A stretch of DNA of 9,315 bases, from contig JACQKR010000064.1 of assembly GCA_016204425.1 (NCBI GenBank), positions 1 to 9,315 on the forward strand, given 5' to 3'. The stretch's first letter is position 1, and every line of letters starts with the position of its first letter. A program made the position numbers and the translations under genes. Under the pieces are notes generated by a model. That model worked only from the letters and a program-made list of their open reading frames with translations, was not told the origin of the DNA and ran no database searches. Source of the stretch: Candidatus Levyibacteriota bacterium (GTDB lineage Bacteria; Patescibacteriota; Microgenomatia; Levybacterales; UBA12049). Positions 6,768 through 9,315 of this stretch are shown one piece after another.

Positions 6768-7629
6768 ATTGTTGTGCTCGTCTTGAACCGGTAATATCAA
6801 GCAATTCGCTCGTAATCTTGGATTGCCGGGTTTTATTATATTCTAATTTCAGTGCTTCTATTATATCTTTTGCATTGTTTGTCGCGTTCTGCATCGCGAT
6901 CATTCTGCTTGCCTGCTCCGAGAGGTAACTCTCGAGTAAGAATTGATACAGCGCCATCTCAATATAGTGCTTGAGCATTGATGGGAGTATTTCATTGACG
7001 CCAGGTTCATACAGCTGTGATTTCTTCTGTGATTTTTCTGTAACTTCCGGTTGAGAGAGAGTAATCGGGAGAAGAGTCGCCACCTTTGGAACCTGAGAAA
7101 AAATACTCGAGAAATCCGTGTAGAGTACTTTGACTGAGCTTATTTTTTTATTTATATACAGATCGTTGATAAGTTGGATGATAGGGAAGACAGCTTCAAA
7201 TTTCGGTAAAGTTGTTCCAAAAACGAAAGATGCAAGTACCTCGTTTGGCAATTTTGCAACTTGTGCTTCGAGTTTTTTGCCGCAAACAATATATGTAGCA
7301 GACGGATTTTCTTTTGTGAAGCTAAGAAATTCACGGATAAGATTTGTAATCAGGCTTCCACAAAGCCCTTTATCGGGAGATAAAGCAACAATAAGCGTTT
7401 TTTTACTGTCTGTTTCTTGATGAATATAAGGATGAATTGTTTTATCCTCAACTTTTTGTGAAATATCTTGTACAAGATCTGACAATCGTTTCACGTACGG
7501 GCGTGAAGAGAGGGCAGCATCCTGTGCGCGTTTTAATTTGGAAGCAGCAATCATCTGCATTGCTCTCGTTGTTTTGGAGACATTCATTGATGCCCGTATT
7601 CTTCTTCGTAATGAAATAAGTGTTGCCAT
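6754..7629 (-). CDS. atpG: ATP synthase F1 gamma subunit
   Basis: This is the rotating central shaft of F1. The 291 residues match the usual length. The N-terminal helix motif is ISLRRRIRASMNVSKTTRAM at 5-24, followed by QMIAASKLKRAQ. DKGLCGSLITN at 86-96 matches the conserved D-GLCG region. The C-terminal helix contains ASRMIAMQNATNNAKDIIEA, then LEYNKTRQSKITSELLDITG, both typical. The start is the ATG at 7627-7629, preceded by 15 bases and then a strong hairpin (7645-7673). There is no Shine-Dalgarno. The 3' end overlaps atpD by 14 bases. The gap to atpA is 101 bases, the largest in this gene run. Confidence 0.97.
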   Translation of the reverse strand: MATLISLRRRIRASMNVSKTTRAMQMIAASKLKRAQDAALSSRPYVKRLSDLVQDISQKVEDKTIHPYIHQETDSKKTLIVALSPDKGLCGSLITNLIREFLSFTKENPSATYIVCGKKLEAQVAKLPNEVLASFVFGTTLPKFEAVFPIIQLINDLYINKKISSVKVLYTDFSSIFSQVPKVATLLPITLSQPEVTEKSQKKSQLYEPGVNEILPSMLKHYIEMALYQFLLESYLSEQASRMIAMQNATNNAKDIIEALKLEYNKTRQSKITSELLDITGSRRAQQYGEQ

Positions 7630-7644
7630 ACTATTTATGTAATT

Positions 7645-7673
7645 TCGAGACGAAACCTGCGGTTTCTTCTCGA
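7645..7673 (-). promoter_or_regulatory. Strong hairpin just upstream of atpG
   Basis: Outer stem TCGAGA/TCTCGA (6 pairs), one mismatch, inner stem GAAACC/GGTTTC (6 pairs) and a 3-base loop. In the transcript it ends 15 bases before the atpG ATG. No T-run follows it in the transcription direction, so it is not an intrinsic terminator. It is more likely an RNA stability, processing or translation-control element. Function is inferred. Confidence 0.6.
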
Positions 7674-7694
7674 CGCACTTTGGAGTAAATCCAA

Positions 7695-7711
7695 TCCCGC
7701 TTACAGCGGGA
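7695..7711 (-). promoter_or_regulatory. Second hairpin in the atpA-atpG gap
   Basis: TCCCGC/GCGGGA, a perfect 6-pair GC-rich stem with a 5-base loop, starting 19 bases after the atpA stop in the transcript. No T-run follows, so it is not a standard terminator. It could protect the atpA 3' end from exonucleases. Confidence 0.5.
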
Positions 7712-7730
7712 ACGTGCTGCTCTTCTTCCC

Positions 7731-9251
7731 TTATGCGGAGAAGGCTTTTTTAAACTCACTTAGCATTTTGTCAATTTCCTTAAGTTCGTCGTCTTTTAAT
7801 TTTTCACCTGTCGCAAGTCTTTCCATGGTTTTTACGTGTTGTTTTTTCTTCGCAAATTCGTGAAGCTCTTCTTCAAATCGGGAAATTGATTCGGAGGGTA
7901 TATCATCGACATATCCTCGAGTTACGGCGATGATACTGAGCACTTCAAATTGTTCCGGCATTGGATGGTACTGTAATTGTTTAAATAATTCTGTGATACG
8001 TTTTCCGCGCTCAAGTTGCTTCAGCGTTTCCGGATCAAGCTCACTTCCAAACTGGGCAAACGCTGCTAATTCTCGAAACTGTGCTAACTCAAGCTTCATC
8101 TTTCCGGCAACTGATTTCATTGCTCCTGTTTGTGCAGCGGTCCCAACGCGGGATACTGAGATTCCGACATTTATTGCCGGGCGAATACCTGCGTTAAAAA
8201 GATCGTTTTCAAGAAAAATTTGTCCGTCGGTAATAGAAATAACGTTTGTTGGAATATACGCCGATATATCTCCCGCCTGTGTTTCGATGATTGGAAGTGC
8301 AGTAATTGATCCTCCTCCGTTTTTCTTATTTAATCTGACCGATCTTTCGAGAAGCCTACTATGAAGATAGAAAATATCGCCTGGATATGCTTCTCTTCCT
8401 GCAGGTCGGCCAAGAACGAGTGATATCTGACGATATGCCCATGCGTGTTTTGTCAGGTCATCATAGACAATTAAGACATCTTCGCCTTTCTCAAGAAAGA
8501 ATTCTGCAATTGCAGTCCCGGCATACGGAGCAAGGTATTGCAGGGTTGCCGGGTCTGATGCATTCGCCGCAACGACAATACTATATTCCATTGAGCCTTC
8601 GCTTTGCAGCCTACTGATGATTTGCGCAACAGTGCTTTGTTTTTGGCCAACTGCAACGTAGATGCAGATTACCCGTTTTTCTTTCTTTGCATTTTTTTGA
8701 TTTATGATAGTGTCAATCGCGATTGCGGTTTTCCCAAGGCCTCGATCTCCGATGATAAGCTCGCGCTGTCCACGCCCAATTGGAATCATCGCATCAATAG
8801 CCTTGATTCCCGTTTTTAACGGTGTGTCTACAGGTTCTCTCGCAACGACACCTGCTGCGATTCTCTCAAGCGGCATATCGACTCCTTTTTTCAATCCCGG
8901 TTTCCCATCAAGTGGTAACCCTAGCGGATTGACGACTCGACCGAGCAGATCAGCAGAGGCCGGAATACTGAGAAGTTTTCCCGTGGTTTTTACCTGGTCA
9001 CCTTCCCTAATTTCAGTTGCACGATCAAGAAGAATAATTGAAACAGAGTCTTCATCAAGGTTTAGGACAACACCTGTACTGCCGTTTTCAAATTCAATCA
9101 GTTCTCCCATCATCGCTTTGGAGAGCCCTGATACTGTGGTAACTCCGTCGAGATATTTCTCAACTGTTCCGACGTTTTGCTGCTTTGTGTCTGATGAGTA
9201 ATCTCGAAGTTTGGTTTCGAGCTGTTTTATGATGTCCTGGCTATCAATCAT
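7731..9251 (-). CDS. atpA: ATP synthase F1 alpha subunit
   Basis: This is the non-catalytic nucleotide-binding subunit of F1, alternating with beta. The 506 residues match the family length. Key parts are the N-terminal barrel at about 25-95, LLGRVVNPLGLPLDG at 102-116, the P-loop GDRGLGKT at 168-175, IYVAVGQKQSTVAQI at 197-211, YDDLTKHAWAYRQ at 263-275, GREAYPGDIFYLHSRLLER at 285-303, ISVSRVG with the arginine finger Arg368 at 364-370, and ELAAFAQFGSELD at 394-406. The P-loop differs from the near-universal GDRQTGKT at two positions, and YDDLSKQAVAYRQ, the usual form, is also altered. The ATG at 9249-9251 overlaps the upstream partial gene by 8 bases. Upstream AGAAG is only a weak Shine-Dalgarno candidate. 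Confidence 0.98.
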   Translation of the reverse strand: MIDSQDIIKQLETKLRDYSSDTKQQNVGTVEKYLDGVTTVSGLSKAMMGELIEFENGSTGVVLNLDEDSVSIILLDRATEIREGDQVKTTGKLLSIPASADLLGRVVNPLGLPLDGKPGLKKGVDMPLERIAAGVVAREPVDTPLKTGIKAIDAMIPIGRGQRELIIGDRGLGKTAIAIDTIINQKNAKKEKRVICIYVAVGQKQSTVAQIISRLQSEGSMEYSIVVAANASDPATLQYLAPYAGTAIAEFFLEKGEDVLIVYDDLTKHAWAYRQISLVLGRPAGREAYPGDIFYLHSRLLERSVRLNKKNGGGSITALPIIETQAGDISAYIPTNVISITDGQIFLENDLFNAGIRPAINVGISVSRVGTAAQTGAMKSVAGKMKLELAQFRELAAFAQFGSELDPETLKQLERGKRITELFKQLQYHPMPEQFEVLSIIAVTRGYVDDIPSESISRFEEELHEFAKKKQHVKTMERLATGEKLKDDELKEIDKMLSEFKKAFSA

Positions 9252-9315
9252 ATTGTTCTTCTATGTATTTTTCTAAATTCTCAAGTGTATTTTGTATATT
9301 CATATTATAGATGAC
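9244..9315 (-). CDS. atpH: C-terminal end of probable ATP synthase delta subunit (5' end outside window)
   Basis: A frame open to the right edge encodes 23 residues ending in NMNIQNTLENLEKYIEEQYD before a TGA that overlaps the atpA start by 8 bases. The delta subunit usually ends with a short strand (D-S-ation-like, here YNMNIQ) followed by a helix of the form LE-L, which fits. Its position directly before atpA also matches the common atpH-atpA order. The fragment is too short for a firm call; a short ORF starting at the ATG at 9301-9303 or another atp gene is possible. Confidence 0.5.
   Translation of the reverse strand, partial: VIYNMNIQNTLENLEKYIEEQYD

Noticed and set aside
6768..6800. 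Longer atpD beginning at 6800
   Set aside because: The extra 11 residues do not resemble beta subunits, and the ATG at 6767 gives normal length.
7645..7711. Intrinsic terminators between atpA and atpG
   Set aside because: Neither hairpin is followed by a T-run on the - strand, and a terminator would cut the ATP synthase operon.
1..9315. CRISPR array, insertion sequence, phage or toxin-antitoxin system
   Set aside because: I found no regularly spaced repeats, transposase or integrase motifs, or small paired genes; nearly all bases are covered by recognised genes.

Overview
The window looks like a piece of a small, gene-dense bacterial genome of moderate-to-low GC. I think it is a Candidate Phyla Radiation (Patescibacteria) bacterium, possibly Microgenomates-like. 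This is inference. It rests on very tight gene packing with many short overlaps, few Shine-Dalgarno sequences, a partial glycosyltransferase C-terminus of a kind I associate with these lineages, and divergent versions of several core enzymes. TGA serves as a stop for three genes here, so the code is standard (table 11), not the Gracilibacteria code 25.

Layout. (1) On the + strand at 1-1563 lie the C-terminal end of a membrane glycosyltransferase-like protein and, overlapping it by 13 bases, a complete O-antigen ligase/polymerase-type membrane protein. These suggest a cell-surface polysaccharide or glycosylation locus. (2) On the - strand, converging on it with a 23-base tail-to-tail overlap, is a membrane-anchored protein with two Ig-like repeats. 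Its start codon is only 7 bases after a tRNA-Thr(CGU) gene. (3) From the right edge down to 2387, everything is on the - strand and nearly continuous: the end of a probable atpH, then atpA, atpG, atpD and atpC (F1 part of ATP synthase), then a divergent dihydroorotate dehydrogenase, pyrF and pyrE (last three steps of UMP synthesis).

The F1 genes make the catalytic head of the ATP synthase. The pyr genes convert dihydroorotate to orotate, then OMP, then UMP (enzyme order PyrD, PyrE, PyrF). They are coupled by a 4-base gap, an ATGA overlap and a 14-base overlap, so atp and pyr genes are probably one transcription unit. The only sizeable gap in the run is 101 bases between atpA and atpG, and it contains two strong hairpins. 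No gene-free stretch exceeds 300 bases.

The most unusual structure is around the tRNA-Thr gene. An 18-base inverted and internally deleted copy of part of the tRNA lies between pyrE and the tRNA. The tRNA also has C instead of U at T-loop position 55 and sits almost directly against the next start codon. I see no CRISPR array, insertion sequence, phage gene or obvious new multi-gene system. The window is mostly core metabolism with some unusual details.
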